A stretch of DNA of 5,442 bases. Origin: an uncultured Collinsella sp. Its GTDB lineage: Bacteria > Actinomycetota > Coriobacteriia > Coriobacteriales > Coriobacteriaceae. Under the pieces are notes generated by a model. That model made no database searches. It had not been told where the DNA came from and was given only the letters and a program-made list of their open reading frames with translations. The position numbers and the translations under genes were made by a program. The DNA lies in contig CAUDYH010000107.1 in NCBI GenBank assembly GCA_958453575.1, positions 1 to 5,442 of the forward strand, written 5' to 3'. This document shows, piece after piece, positions 1 to 5,442 of this stretch (its first letter is position 1; the number at the start of each line of letters is the position of its first letter).

Positions 1-2574
1 ACCGAGCAGGATTTTACCGAGCTGTGCCAGGCAGCCGAGAAGCTGGGCATCTCCATCATCCTGGACGGCGTCTTTAACCATACGGGTGACGACTCCATCT
101 ATTTCAACCGCTACGGCAACTACCCCGGCGTGGGCGCGTGGCAGAGCGAGGACTCGCCGTGGCGCGATGCGTTTTATTTCCACGAGGACGGCTCGTACGA
201 CTGCTGGTGGGGCGTGGGCAACATGCCCGCCATCAATGAGAGCTCCGAGCTGGTACGCGAGCGGCTTCTGGGCAAGGACGGCGTGATCCGTAAATGGCTA
301 CGTGCCGGCGCTCATGGCTGGCGCCTGGACGTCGCTGACGAGCTTTCCGACGACTTCCTGGCCGAGATCAAGAAGGCCGTACTTGCCGAGAAGCCTGATG
401 CACTGTTGCTCGGCGAAGTCTGGGAAGACGCCTCCAACAAGATCAGCTACGGCCATCTGCGTCGCTACCTACAGGGCTCCGAGTTGGACTCTGCTATGGA
501 TTACCCCTTCCGCGACATGGTCATCGGCTTTTTGATGGGCTACAAGAACGCCTACCAGGCAGCCGAGGAAATCGAAACCCTGCGCGAGAACTATCCCCGT
601 GAGGCCCTGTCCTGCGCACTTAATCTGCTTTCGAGCCACGACCGTCCGCGCATTATCTCGGTGCTCGGCGGCGGCCCCGACGAGTCGCAGCTGCCCGAGT
701 GCGAGCGCAGCAAATGGCGCCTGGACGAGAACTCGATGGGCCTGGCCAAGAGCCGTTTTTGGCTCGCCACGCTCATGCAGATGACCTTCCCCGGCGTGCC
801 TTCGATCTACTACGGCGACGAATACGGCCTGGAGGGTCTAACCGATCCGGGCAACCGCCGCACCCTGCCGACCAAGGACCAACTGCACGACTTCGACACG
901 CTGGCTATTGTCAAAAACGCCTCCGCCGTACGCCGCGCACTGCCGTTTATGATCGACGGCGAGATCAAGGCCTTCGCGCTCAACGACGAGGTGCTGGCAT
1001 ACAACCGCACGGGCAGGGATGGCGAGTCCGCGACGGTTATCATTAACCGTAGTCTGCGCAATTCGCACCGCGTGACGATTCCGGCGCTCGACGAATGCGC
1101 GAGTGACGTGATCAGCGGTCACGAGTGCGAGATCCACAACGGCACCGTCACGCTCGATCTGTATCCGCTGGGTTCATCGATCATCTATCACCACGCCGAG
1201 CAGCGTCTGCAAGAGCCGCTCGATCATGGTGCGGGCGTTGTGTGCCATATCACCTCGGTACCGACCGATGACGGCAAGCCCGGTACGATCGGCGCACCCA
1301 CGCGTCGCTTTATCGACCATCTGGCCGCTATGGGCATGCGCTACTGGCAGGTCCTGCCTGTCAACCCGACGGACTTCTTCCGCTCCCCTTACGCCGGTCC
1401 TTCGGCCTTTGCAGGTAATATCGACCTGCTGCCCGAAAGCCACGAGGAGCTGGCGGCCGACTTTGAAACTTGGAAGGCCCGTGGCGGCGAGGATGCCGAT
1501 CCGCTGTACACCGCGTTTAAACATCGCAATGCCGATTGGCTCGAGAAGTACTGCGTCTACATGGCCGTCAAGAAATACTTTGAGGGCGAGTCGCGCCACG
1601 ATTGGCCGGCAGATGTTGCGCGCTACAACGAGCACCTGATTGACGACAAGCGCTTCCACGACGAGGCCGAGCTTCAGGCGTACATGCAGTACCGCTTTGA
1701 CCTAGCCTGGTGCGAGCTCATGAACTACGCGCACAAGAAGGGCATCGAGGTCATCGGCGATATTCCTATGTACGTGTCCGACGATTCGGCAGATGCGTGG
1801 AGCGAACCCGAGAACTTCTGGCTATCCGATACCGGCAAGGCAATCGAGATCTCCGGTGCGCCGCCCGACAACTTTGCGCCCGAGGGTCAGGTGTGGGGCA
1901 ACCCGACGTTCCGCTGGGACCACATGAAGCAGAACGGCTATAGCTGGTGGATGGATCGCCTACGTCGTGCGTTCTCACTTTACGACCGCGTGCGTCTGGA
2001 TCACTTCTTGGGCTTCCACAGCTACTTCAGTATCCCCGCTGGCAAGGCTTGCGCCGAAGGTCGCTGGCTGGCGGGACCGGGCAAGGACCTGTTTCAGACC
2101 GCCTATGACGAGCTGGGTCCGCTCAACTTTATTGCCGAGGACCTGGGCTATTTGACGCCCGGCGTTCGCGCCATGGCCTCGACCTGCGGCTTCCCCGGCA
2201 TGGACGTGCTGGAGTTTGGCGACTACGACGTCCGTTGCGGCGTGCACCCTACGCCAGGAAAGATCCTGTATACCTCGACGCACGACACGTCGACGCTCGC
2301 GGGTTGGTGTACGCGTTCCTTTGCGGGCGGCGACGAACCGAGCGGTGTTGAGGTGGCGGCCAAGCTGATGAGCGATGCGCTGGCAAGCGACGCTCCCCTG
2401 GTGATGATGCCGCTGCAGGATGTCCTGGGGCTGGGCGACGACGCGCGCATGAACGTACCGGGCGTGGCCACGGGCAACTGGACCTGGCAGGCTGACGAAA
2501 CCGATGTTGCGGCCGCCGAGGACAAAACTTCGCAGCTCCTGCGCAACACCCATAGATTCTGGGGCGAAGCGTGA
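1..2574 (+). CDS. GH13 amylase/neopullulanase-like domain fused to GH77 4-alpha-glucanotransferase (5' partial)
   Basis: The reading frame is open from base 1 to TGA at 2572-2574, directly followed by TAA, so 857 C-terminal residues are visible and the start is missing. A GTG at 130 is internal, because GH13 homology continues upstream of it. GH13 motifs (partial numbering): DGVFNH (22-27, region I), NMPAIN (74-79), WRLDVADE with nucleophile Asp110, GEVWE with acid/base Glu139, and SSHDRPR with Asp214, followed by PGVPSIYYGDE. A beta-sandwich domain spans roughly residues 310-397. A GH77 domain follows from about 410 to the end, with HITSVP, SPYAGPSAFAGN, GDIPMYVS.DSAD, GQVWGNP, VRLDHF (nucleophile Asp667), IAEDLG (acid/base Glu713) and THDT (Asp762). 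By family knowledge the GH13 half hydrolyses alpha-glucans and the GH77 half transfers maltooligosyl units, so the protein would process starch, glycogen or maltodextrins. No signal can be judged because the N-terminus is absent. All catalytic acids of both domains are present. The exact GH13 subfamily (20 or 39-like) is uncertain. Confidence 0.93.
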   Translation, partial: TEQDFTELCQAAEKLGISIILDGVFNHTGDDSIYFNRYGNYPGVGAWQSEDSPWRDAFYFHEDGSYDCWWGVGNMPAINESSELVRERLLGKDGVIRKWLRAGAHGWRLDVADELSDDFLAEIKKAVLAEKPDALLLGEVWEDASNKISYGHLRRYLQGSELDSAMDYPFRDMVIGFLMGYKNAYQAAEEIETLRENYPREALSCALNLLSSHDRPRIISVLGGGPDESQLPECERSKWRLDENSMGLAKSRFWLATLMQMTFPGVPSIYYGDEYGLEGLTDPGNRRTLPTKDQLHDFDTLAIVKNASAVRRALPFMIDGEIKAFALNDEVLAYNRTGRDGESATVIINRSLRNSHRVTIPALDECASDVISGHECEIHNGTVTLDLYPLGSSIIYHHAEQRLQEPLDHGAGVVCHITSVPTDDGKPGTIGAPTRRFIDHLAAMGMRYWQVLPVNPTDFFRSPYAGPSAFAGNIDLLPESHEELAADFETWKARGGEDADPLYTAFKHRNADWLEKYCVYMAVKKYFEGESRHDWPADVARYNEHLIDDKRFHDEAELQAYMQYRFDLAWCELMNYAHKKGIEVIGDIPMYVSDDSADAWSEPENFWLSDTGKAIEISGAPPDNFAPEGQVWGNPTFRWDHMKQNGYSWWMDRLRRAFSLYDRVRLDHFLGFHSYFSIPAGKACAEGRWLAGPGKDLFQTAYDELGPLNFIAEDLGYLTPGVRAMASTCGFPGMDVLEFGDYDVRCGVHPTPGKILYTSTHDTSTLAGWCTRSFAGGDEPSGVEVAAKLMSDALASDAPLVMMPLQDVLGLGDDARMNVPGVATGNWTWQADETDVAAAEDKTSQLLRNTHRFWGEA

Positions 2575-2599
2575 TAAAACCCCCGATATAGGGTACAGT
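2571..2599 (+). promoter_or_regulatory. candidate sigma-70-type promoter for the zinc-ribbon gene
   Basis: A GTGATA box (2571-2576; 4 of 6 to TTGACA) and a TACAGT box (2594-2599; 4 of 6 to TATAAT) are separated by 17 bases. Transcription would begin near 2606, upstream of the hairpin at 2619-2640, and give a leader of about 57 bases for the gene at 2663. The boxes overlap the stop codons of the glycosidase gene. Matches this weak occur by chance, so this is only a candidate. Confidence 0.25.
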
Positions 2600-2618
2600 T
2601 ACAGCTGTTTGAATTTTT

Positions 2619-2640
2619 GCGGGCAGAGCGATCTGCCCGC
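2619..2640 (+). terminator. GC-rich stem-loop after the glycosidase gene, weak terminator or leader hairpin
   Basis: A perfect 8-bp stem, GCGGGCAG with CTGCCCGC, closes a six-base loop (2627-2632). Only TTTGTG follows, so the U-tract is short and interrupted. A T-run (2613-2618) lies just before the stem. The position, 44 bases after the stop and 22 bases before the next ATG, fits a weak intrinsic terminator of the glycosidase transcript. It could instead be an attenuating or stabilising leader hairpin for the zinc-ribbon gene. The stem is directly visible. The function is inferred. Confidence 0.5.
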
Positions 2641-2662
2641 TTTGTGCTGAAAAGGAAGTATT

Positions 2663-2899
2663 ATGGCGCGCTACGATTACAAGTGCTCGAGCTGCGGCAA
2701 CGTGTTCGAGGTTGAGCATCCCATGTCCGAGACCCCCGAGGTCCTATGCCCGAGCTGCGGTGCCCCGGCGGTCAAGACGTTCTCGGCCAGCGGTATTAAA
2801 TTTGAGGGCAGCGGTTTCTACAACACCGACCAGCGAAGCGGTGGCTCCAGCACCAGCGCCACAAACGGCTGCTGCGCCAACTGCCCGCACAGCCACTAG
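2663..2899 (+). CDS. FmdB-family small zinc-ribbon protein
   Basis: This 78-residue protein begins MARYDYKC, the standard start of the FmdB / CxxC-CxxC-SSSS putative regulatory family. Two CxxC knuckles, Cys8-Cys11 and Cys29-Cys32, should bind one zinc ion. The following segment KTFSASGIKFEGSGFYNTD (about 38-56) is the conserved FmdB signature. A Ser/Gly/Thr-rich linker leads to a C-terminal tail, CCANCPHSH (70-78), with three further cysteines and two histidines that could hold a second metal. ATG at 2663 is supported by AAGGAAG at 2652-2658 with a four-base spacer. The gene follows the glycosidase by 88 bases and is closed by a strong hairpin. The family was named after an amidase-operon regulator, but for most members the role is unknown. 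Family assignment is firm. Cytoplasmic nucleic-acid or protein binding is only an inference. Confidence 0.9.
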   Translation: MARYDYKCSSCGNVFEVEHPMSETPEVLCPSCGAPAVKTFSASGIKFEGSGFYNTDQRSGGSSTSATNGCCANCPHSH

Positions 2900-2904
2900 A
2901 AACC

Positions 2905-2941
2905 AATCAGCCCCGCGCCAACACCAATCGCGGGGCTGATT
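2905..2941 (+). terminator. strong stem-loop terminator after the zinc-ribbon gene
   Basis: A perfect 13-bp stem, AATCAGCCCCGCG with CGCGGGGCTGATT, closes an 11-base loop (2918-2928) and is followed by CTTTAG. It begins five bases after the TAG stop at 2897-2899. The stem is long and GC-rich with A/T pairs at its foot, as in Rho-independent terminators, but the downstream U-run is short (CTTT). On the minus strand the sequence after the stem is GGTTTC, so it would be a poor terminator for transcripts arriving from rsmB. Confidence 0.8.
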
Positions 2942-2964
2942 CTTTAGCTGCCCAGGTTTCCTTA

Positions 2965-3035
2965 TGAGTTGCGGTGAAATAAGGACTGTTTGGCGGGCAG
3001 AAGCCGCTATTCAATCCCTATTTCACCGCAACTTA
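2965..3035. repeat. 71-bp near-perfect palindrome between convergent genes
   Basis: The two halves are symmetric about base 3000 without bulges. The longest block is 15 uninterrupted pairs (2967-2981 with 3019-3033, AGTTGCGGTGAAATA and its complement). Three more pairs (2983-2985 with 3015-3017) follow after one mismatch. An inner stem GCGG/CCGC (2993-2996 with 3004-3007) closes a seven-base loop (2997-3003). Counting two G-T pairs, 28 of 32 opposed positions pair. No U-tract follows on either strand, so it is not a standard intrinsic terminator. It starts four bases beyond the rsmB stop and could protect that mRNA's 3' end, assist termination, or be one copy of a dispersed palindromic repeat (REP or miniature-element type). 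Only one copy is visible here, so repeat status is an inference. Confidence 0.75.
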
Positions 3036-3039
3036 GTCG

Positions 3040-4440
3040 TTACTTGTGGACCAGGCGGGCGCAGAAGTGGCCGTCGTAGGAGTCAGCGTTTACCGGCACG
3101 CTTTGGAAGAGGCCACGGTCGTTTTGACGGACGGCTACCAGCTTCTTGGCCTGCTCGAAATCGGGCAGTTGCAGGATCTGCGCCTCGGAGAGCGGCTCCA
3201 GGCTAAAACCGGTACCCTCGGGAGAGTTTAGGAAAGCATCCACGACCTGCGTGTTCTCTTCGTCAAAGACCGAGCACGTCGCATAGATGAGCTCGCCGCC
3301 AGTAGCCACGCGCGCGGCAGCCTCTTTGAGCATCGTCAGCTGCAGTTTGGGCAGCTCAACCGTCACATCCTTTTCGGTCAGACGCCACGGAATCTCGGGA
3401 TGACGGCGCATAGTGCCGGTGCCAGAGCACGGCGCGTCGATAAAGACCGTGTCGAACTTAACCGGCTCGCCAAGCATGGCATCAAATGATGTGAGCACCT
3501 CATCAAGCTCGCAAGCATCACCCGAAACCGTACGAACGCCCTGAATGCCGGCCTTATGCAGGCGAGCGAGATTCAGATCACACTTGCGATCATGCAGATC
3601 GAGCGCCGTATGCTGACGCTCATAGCCCGCACGCTTGGCCTGGCACATCATCACATAGGTCTTGGTGCCACGACCAGCACCAATCTCAAGGCAGCTACCA
3701 GGGCGCGTGGCAGCTGTGGCGATAAGTTGCGCGTTGAGATCAGATGCCACCGCGGCAGCACGCTCAAACACACCCGAAGCAACGGTAACCTGGGCATCAA
3801 CCGGGGCATGGCAGCCCGGGAACACGGGTGCCACAAACTGCGAAATATACGGATCGAGCTTAGTCGCAAAGGCGTTCTCATGCAGGGCCAGCGGCGCGGG
3901 GGCCAGATTGCCGGCAAAGTTAAGCGCACCCTCGGGCGTGTCAAACGACGCCATAATGCGAGCGCACAGCCAGCGAGGAAGACCCATAAGGCGCGACAGA
4001 CGAACCAAGCGTCGCTCGGACTCATCCATGTCGGATGCCTTGGCAAAGTCCTCAACATTGTCCGCAACCTTATGCAGTACAGCATTGGCCAAGCCGGCGG
4101 CGGACTTAGCACCGCAACGAACCAGTTCAACACCCTGACTTACGGCAACACGGCCCGGCGTATGCAGGTAGAGCATCTCGAAGGCCGAGATACGAAGCGC
4201 CATGCGAACGCGCGGCGCAACCTTTTTGGGCTTATCGAGAAACTGATCGAGCAGCTCGTCCAAAACACCCTGCGTGGCGGCAACACCGAGCGCCAAGCGA
4301 GCGGCAAACGCAGAATCGCGCTGGTCAATGGCCTTGGCGGAAGCACGGGAAGACAACACGTCGCGCGCATACATGCCACGGCGATCGGCCTCCATCAGCA
4401 CATCGAGCGCAAGCTTGCGCGCGGGAGACAGCTTGCTCAT
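3040..4440 (-). CDS. rsmB: 16S rRNA (cytosine-967-C5)-methyltransferase RsmB
   Basis: The 466-residue product methylates C967 of 16S rRNA using S-adenosylmethionine. Residues about 1-130 form the NusB-like RNA-binding domain (KLALDVLMEAD, RMALRISAFEMLYL). The Rossmann methyltransferase domain follows. Its motif I is LEIGAGRGTKT (251-261), a variant of the usual A-P-G-G-K-T form. Motif IV is DAPCSGTGTMRRHPEI with Cys338, and motif VI is IYATCS with the catalytic-type Cys389. The end YDGHFCARLVHK is typical of the family, and the length is normal to slightly long. The ATG at 4440 was chosen because MSKLSPARKLALDVL matches family starts and it overlaps the fmt stop as ATGA. A longer form would need a TTG at 4488 and adds 16 unrelated residues inside fmt. 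No strong ribosome site precedes ATG, only a GTGGGGTG stretch about 8-15 bases upstream, so translation is probably coupled to fmt. Confidence 0.94.
   Translation of the reverse strand: MSKLSPARKLALDVLMEADRRGMYARDVLSSRASAKAIDQRDSAFAARLALGVAATQGVLDELLDQFLDKPKKVAPRVRMALRISAFEMLYLHTPGRVAVSQGVELVRCGAKSAAGLANAVLHKVADNVEDFAKASDMDESERRLVRLSRLMGLPRWLCARIMASFDTPEGALNFAGNLAPAPLALHENAFATKLDPYISQFVAPVFPGCHAPVDAQVTVASGVFERAAAVASDLNAQLIATAATRPGSCLEIGAGRGTKTYVMMCQAKRAGYERQHTALDLHDRKCDLNLARLHKAGIQGVRTVSGDACELDEVLTSFDAMLGEPVKFDTVFIDAPCSGTGTMRRHPEIPWRLTEKDVTVELPKLQLTMLKEAAARVATGGELIYATCSVFDEENTQVVDAFLNSPEGTGFSLEPLSEAQILQLPDFEQAKKLVAVRQNDRGLFQSVPVNADSYDGHFCARLVHK
4437..4440 (-). promoter_or_regulatory. ATGA stop/start overlap coupling fmt and rsmB
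   Basis: On the minus strand the four bases ATGA contain the rsmB start (4440-4438) and the fmt stop TGA (4439-4437). Such overlaps usually mean that a terminating ribosome restarts on the next gene. The poor ribosome-binding sequence upstream of rsmB agrees with this. The overlap is seen directly and the coupling is inferred. Confidence 0.85.
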
Positions 4441-5357
4441 GACAAAACACCCCACGAAAGATCGGCACCCTGCAGGCCAGCAGCCCAAGCAGAAGCGACC
4501 ATAGCACGCTTGCCATCAGGCTTAACCTCGAGCAACTCAACCGAGCCATCGGAAAGGCCAAGGTAAACACGCTTAGCCTGAACGAGAACCTGACCCTCGC
4601 CAAGCGACACATCAGCCGCCGCAGCATCGAGCACACGCACGGTCTTGCCGGCAATCACGCAACGAGCAGGCGCGGTATCGGATGAGGCCAGCACATGACG
4701 CACGCAATCAAGCGCCGACATTTGCGGATCCAAGCGCATCTCCTGCTTAGAAATCTTGGCAGCATGGGTAACGAGCGCCTCGTCCTGTTCGATCCACACG
4801 GCGATGCCATCGGCAAGAGAAGGAAGCATATCGGCAAGCAGTTTGCCGCCGAGCTCAGCGAGCTCCATAGTCAGCGCCTCGGCATGCTTACCGGCAACCG
4901 AGGTCGAGGCCTGCGCACAATAGGCGCCGGTATCCACGCCATGCCCAATGCGCATAATAGAAACGCCGGCGACCTCGTCACCAGCAAGAATGGCACGCTG
5001 AATAGGAGCAGCCCCACGCCAACGAGGCAGCAGCGAAGCATGAACATTCACAATACCAAGCGGCGCCATATGCAGCACCTCATCGGGCAAAATGCAACCA
5101 TAGGCAGCCACACAGAAAATATCAGCCTGGGCAGTCTGGAGCGCCTCAACAACCTCAGGCGTCATACGATTAGCCTCAACAACAGGCAGACCAAGCTCGA
5201 GTGCCTTAGCCTTAACAGGAGACGGCTCTAGCTTCTTACCACGCCCACGAACAGCATCAGGACGAGTAACAACAAGCGCAATCTCATTCCCAGCCTCAAC
5301 AAGCGAAGTCAGCGAAGGCACAGCAAAATCGGGCGTACCCATAAACACAATACGCAT
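4437..5357 (-). CDS. fmt: methionyl-tRNA formyltransferase
   Basis: The 306-residue enzyme transfers a formyl group from 10-formyl-tetrahydrofolate to initiator Met-tRNA, the step that prepares it for bacterial translation initiation in the cytoplasm. The N-terminal catalytic domain shows MRIVFMGTPDFAVPSL (1-16), TRPDAVRGRGKKLEPSPVK (31-49, the loop linked to tRNA acceptor recognition), NVHASLLPRWRGAAPIQRA (104-122) with Asn104 and His106, and GHGVDTG (138-144) with Asp142. These three residues match the catalytic Asn, His and Asp of the family with a constant offset of four from E. coli numbering. The linker AAKISKQE (199-206) leads to a C-terminal OB-like domain that is divergent and lacks the usual tryptophan/proline-rich P-x-PGA segment. 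Length is normal. ATG at 5357 is preceded by GAGGGGAGA (5374-5366) with an eight-base spacer. fmt is first of the two visible minus-strand genes and overlaps rsmB. The first 50 codons have almost no C-ending codons, unlike the rest of the window. Confidence 0.96.
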   Translation of the reverse strand: MRIVFMGTPDFAVPSLTSLVEAGNEIALVVTRPDAVRGRGKKLEPSPVKAKALELGLPVVEANRMTPEVVEALQTAQADIFCVAAYGCILPDEVLHMAPLGIVNVHASLLPRWRGAAPIQRAILAGDEVAGVSIMRIGHGVDTGAYCAQASTSVAGKHAEALTMELAELGGKLLADMLPSLADGIAVWIEQDEALVTHAAKISKQEMRLDPQMSALDCVRHVLASSDTAPARCVIAGKTVRVLDAAAADVSLGEGQVLVQAKRVYLGLSDGSVELLEVKPDGKRAMVASAWAAGLQGADLSWGVLS

Positions 5358-5442
5358 AAAGAACGTCTCCCCTCAACCAAAGCCGAGACGGCTACAAAGA
5401 CCAGCGGAAAGCCAAGTCACCAGTCCATCCGCAATAACATTT
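5358..5442 (-). other. upstream flank of fmt, possible tail of a preceding operon gene
   Basis: Two minus-strand frames are open from the window edge. One ends with TAG at 5394-5392. The other gives 22 codons (ending CSRLGFG) and stops with TGA at 5375-5373, and that TGA overlaps the fmt ribosome site GAGGGGAGA. A stop overlapping the next gene's ribosome site is common inside operons, so the second frame may be the C-terminus of an upstream gene, but neither peptide is recognisable. A short hairpin, AGCCG-AGA-CGGCT, lies at 5381-5393. No convincing promoter boxes were found. Confidence 0.3.

Noticed and set aside
130..132. GTG as the start of the glycosidase gene
   Set aside because: The same frame is open to base 1 and contains GH13 region I (DGVFNH) upstream, so this GTG encodes an internal valine.
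1174..1659. 161-codon minus-strand open frame inside the glycosidase gene
   Set aside because: It is the complement of the domain junction and the N-terminal GH77 region. No family features were seen.
1975..2553. 192-codon minus-strand open frame inside the glycosidase gene
   Set aside because: It is antisense to the GH77 catalytic core, with no recognisable motifs and no ribosome site. It is explained by high GC content.
2964..3206. 80-codon plus-strand frame starting at the palindrome
   Set aside because: It runs through the palindrome into the antisense of rsmB. There is no ribosome site and its composition is like a shadow frame.
4441..4488. Sixteen-residue N-terminal extension of RsmB from a TTG start
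   Set aside because: The extension (rich in Cys, Gly and Trp) is unlike family N-termini and overlaps fmt more deeply. The ATG in the ATGA overlap explains the start better.
3556..4566. 336-codon plus-strand open frame antisense to rsmB
   Set aside because: It lies opposite rsmB, which has clear family motifs. The antisense product is Arg/Gly/Thr-rich and low in recognisable structure, as expected of a shadow frame in GC-rich DNA.
4695..5231. 178-codon plus-strand open frame antisense to fmt
   Set aside because: It is fully opposite conserved fmt motifs. The peptide is rich in Arg, His and Asn and resembles no family.
5381..5393. Short hairpin AGCCG-AGA-CGGCT as a terminator upstream of fmt
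   Set aside because: It has only five base pairs, a three-base loop and no U-tract, too weak to call a terminator.

Overview
The window is about 5.4 kb of GC-rich bacterial chromosome holding four protein genes in two convergent pairs. The genes look like ordinary chromosomal genes. No insertion sequence, integrase, CRISPR array, tRNA or rRNA was seen. The combination of a GH13 amylase-type enzyme fused to a GH77 4-alpha-glucanotransferase, high GC content and divergent actinobacterial-looking Fmt and RsmB sequences suggests a gut-type Coriobacteriia member (Collinsella or a relative). That placement is an inference from recollection of protein architecture, not a database result.

Left half, plus strand. 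Positions 1-2574 hold the last 857 codons of a large two-enzyme starch or maltodextrin gene whose start lies outside the window. It carries a GH13 (neopullulanase or amylase-like) barrel, its beta-sandwich domain and a complete GH77 (MalQ) domain. After a spacer with a small GC hairpin and a possible promoter, a 78-residue FmdB-type zinc-ribbon protein follows (2663-2899). It is closed by a strong 13-bp stem-loop (2905-2941).

Middle. The intergenic gap between the convergent genes (2900-3039) holds that terminator-like hairpin and also a nearly perfect 71-bp palindrome (2965-3035) that no gene explains. The palindrome is the most distinctive non-coding structure in the window and resembles a dispersed palindromic repeat unit.

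Right half, minus strand. fmt (methionyl-tRNA formyltransferase, 5357 to 4437) and rsmB (16S rRNA m5C967 methyltransferase, 4440 to 3040) share an ATGA stop/start overlap and form a translation-related operon. fmt formylates initiator Met-tRNA, and rsmB modifies the ribosome that uses it. The last 85 bases (5358-5442) are the upstream flank of fmt and may include the tail of another operon gene.

A strong codon-composition gradient runs across the window. C-ending codons dominate the glycosidase gene and almost vanish from the first 50 codons of fmt. No wholly new biological system is evident. The items that most deserve follow-up are the palindrome, the glycosidase fusion and the codon gradient.
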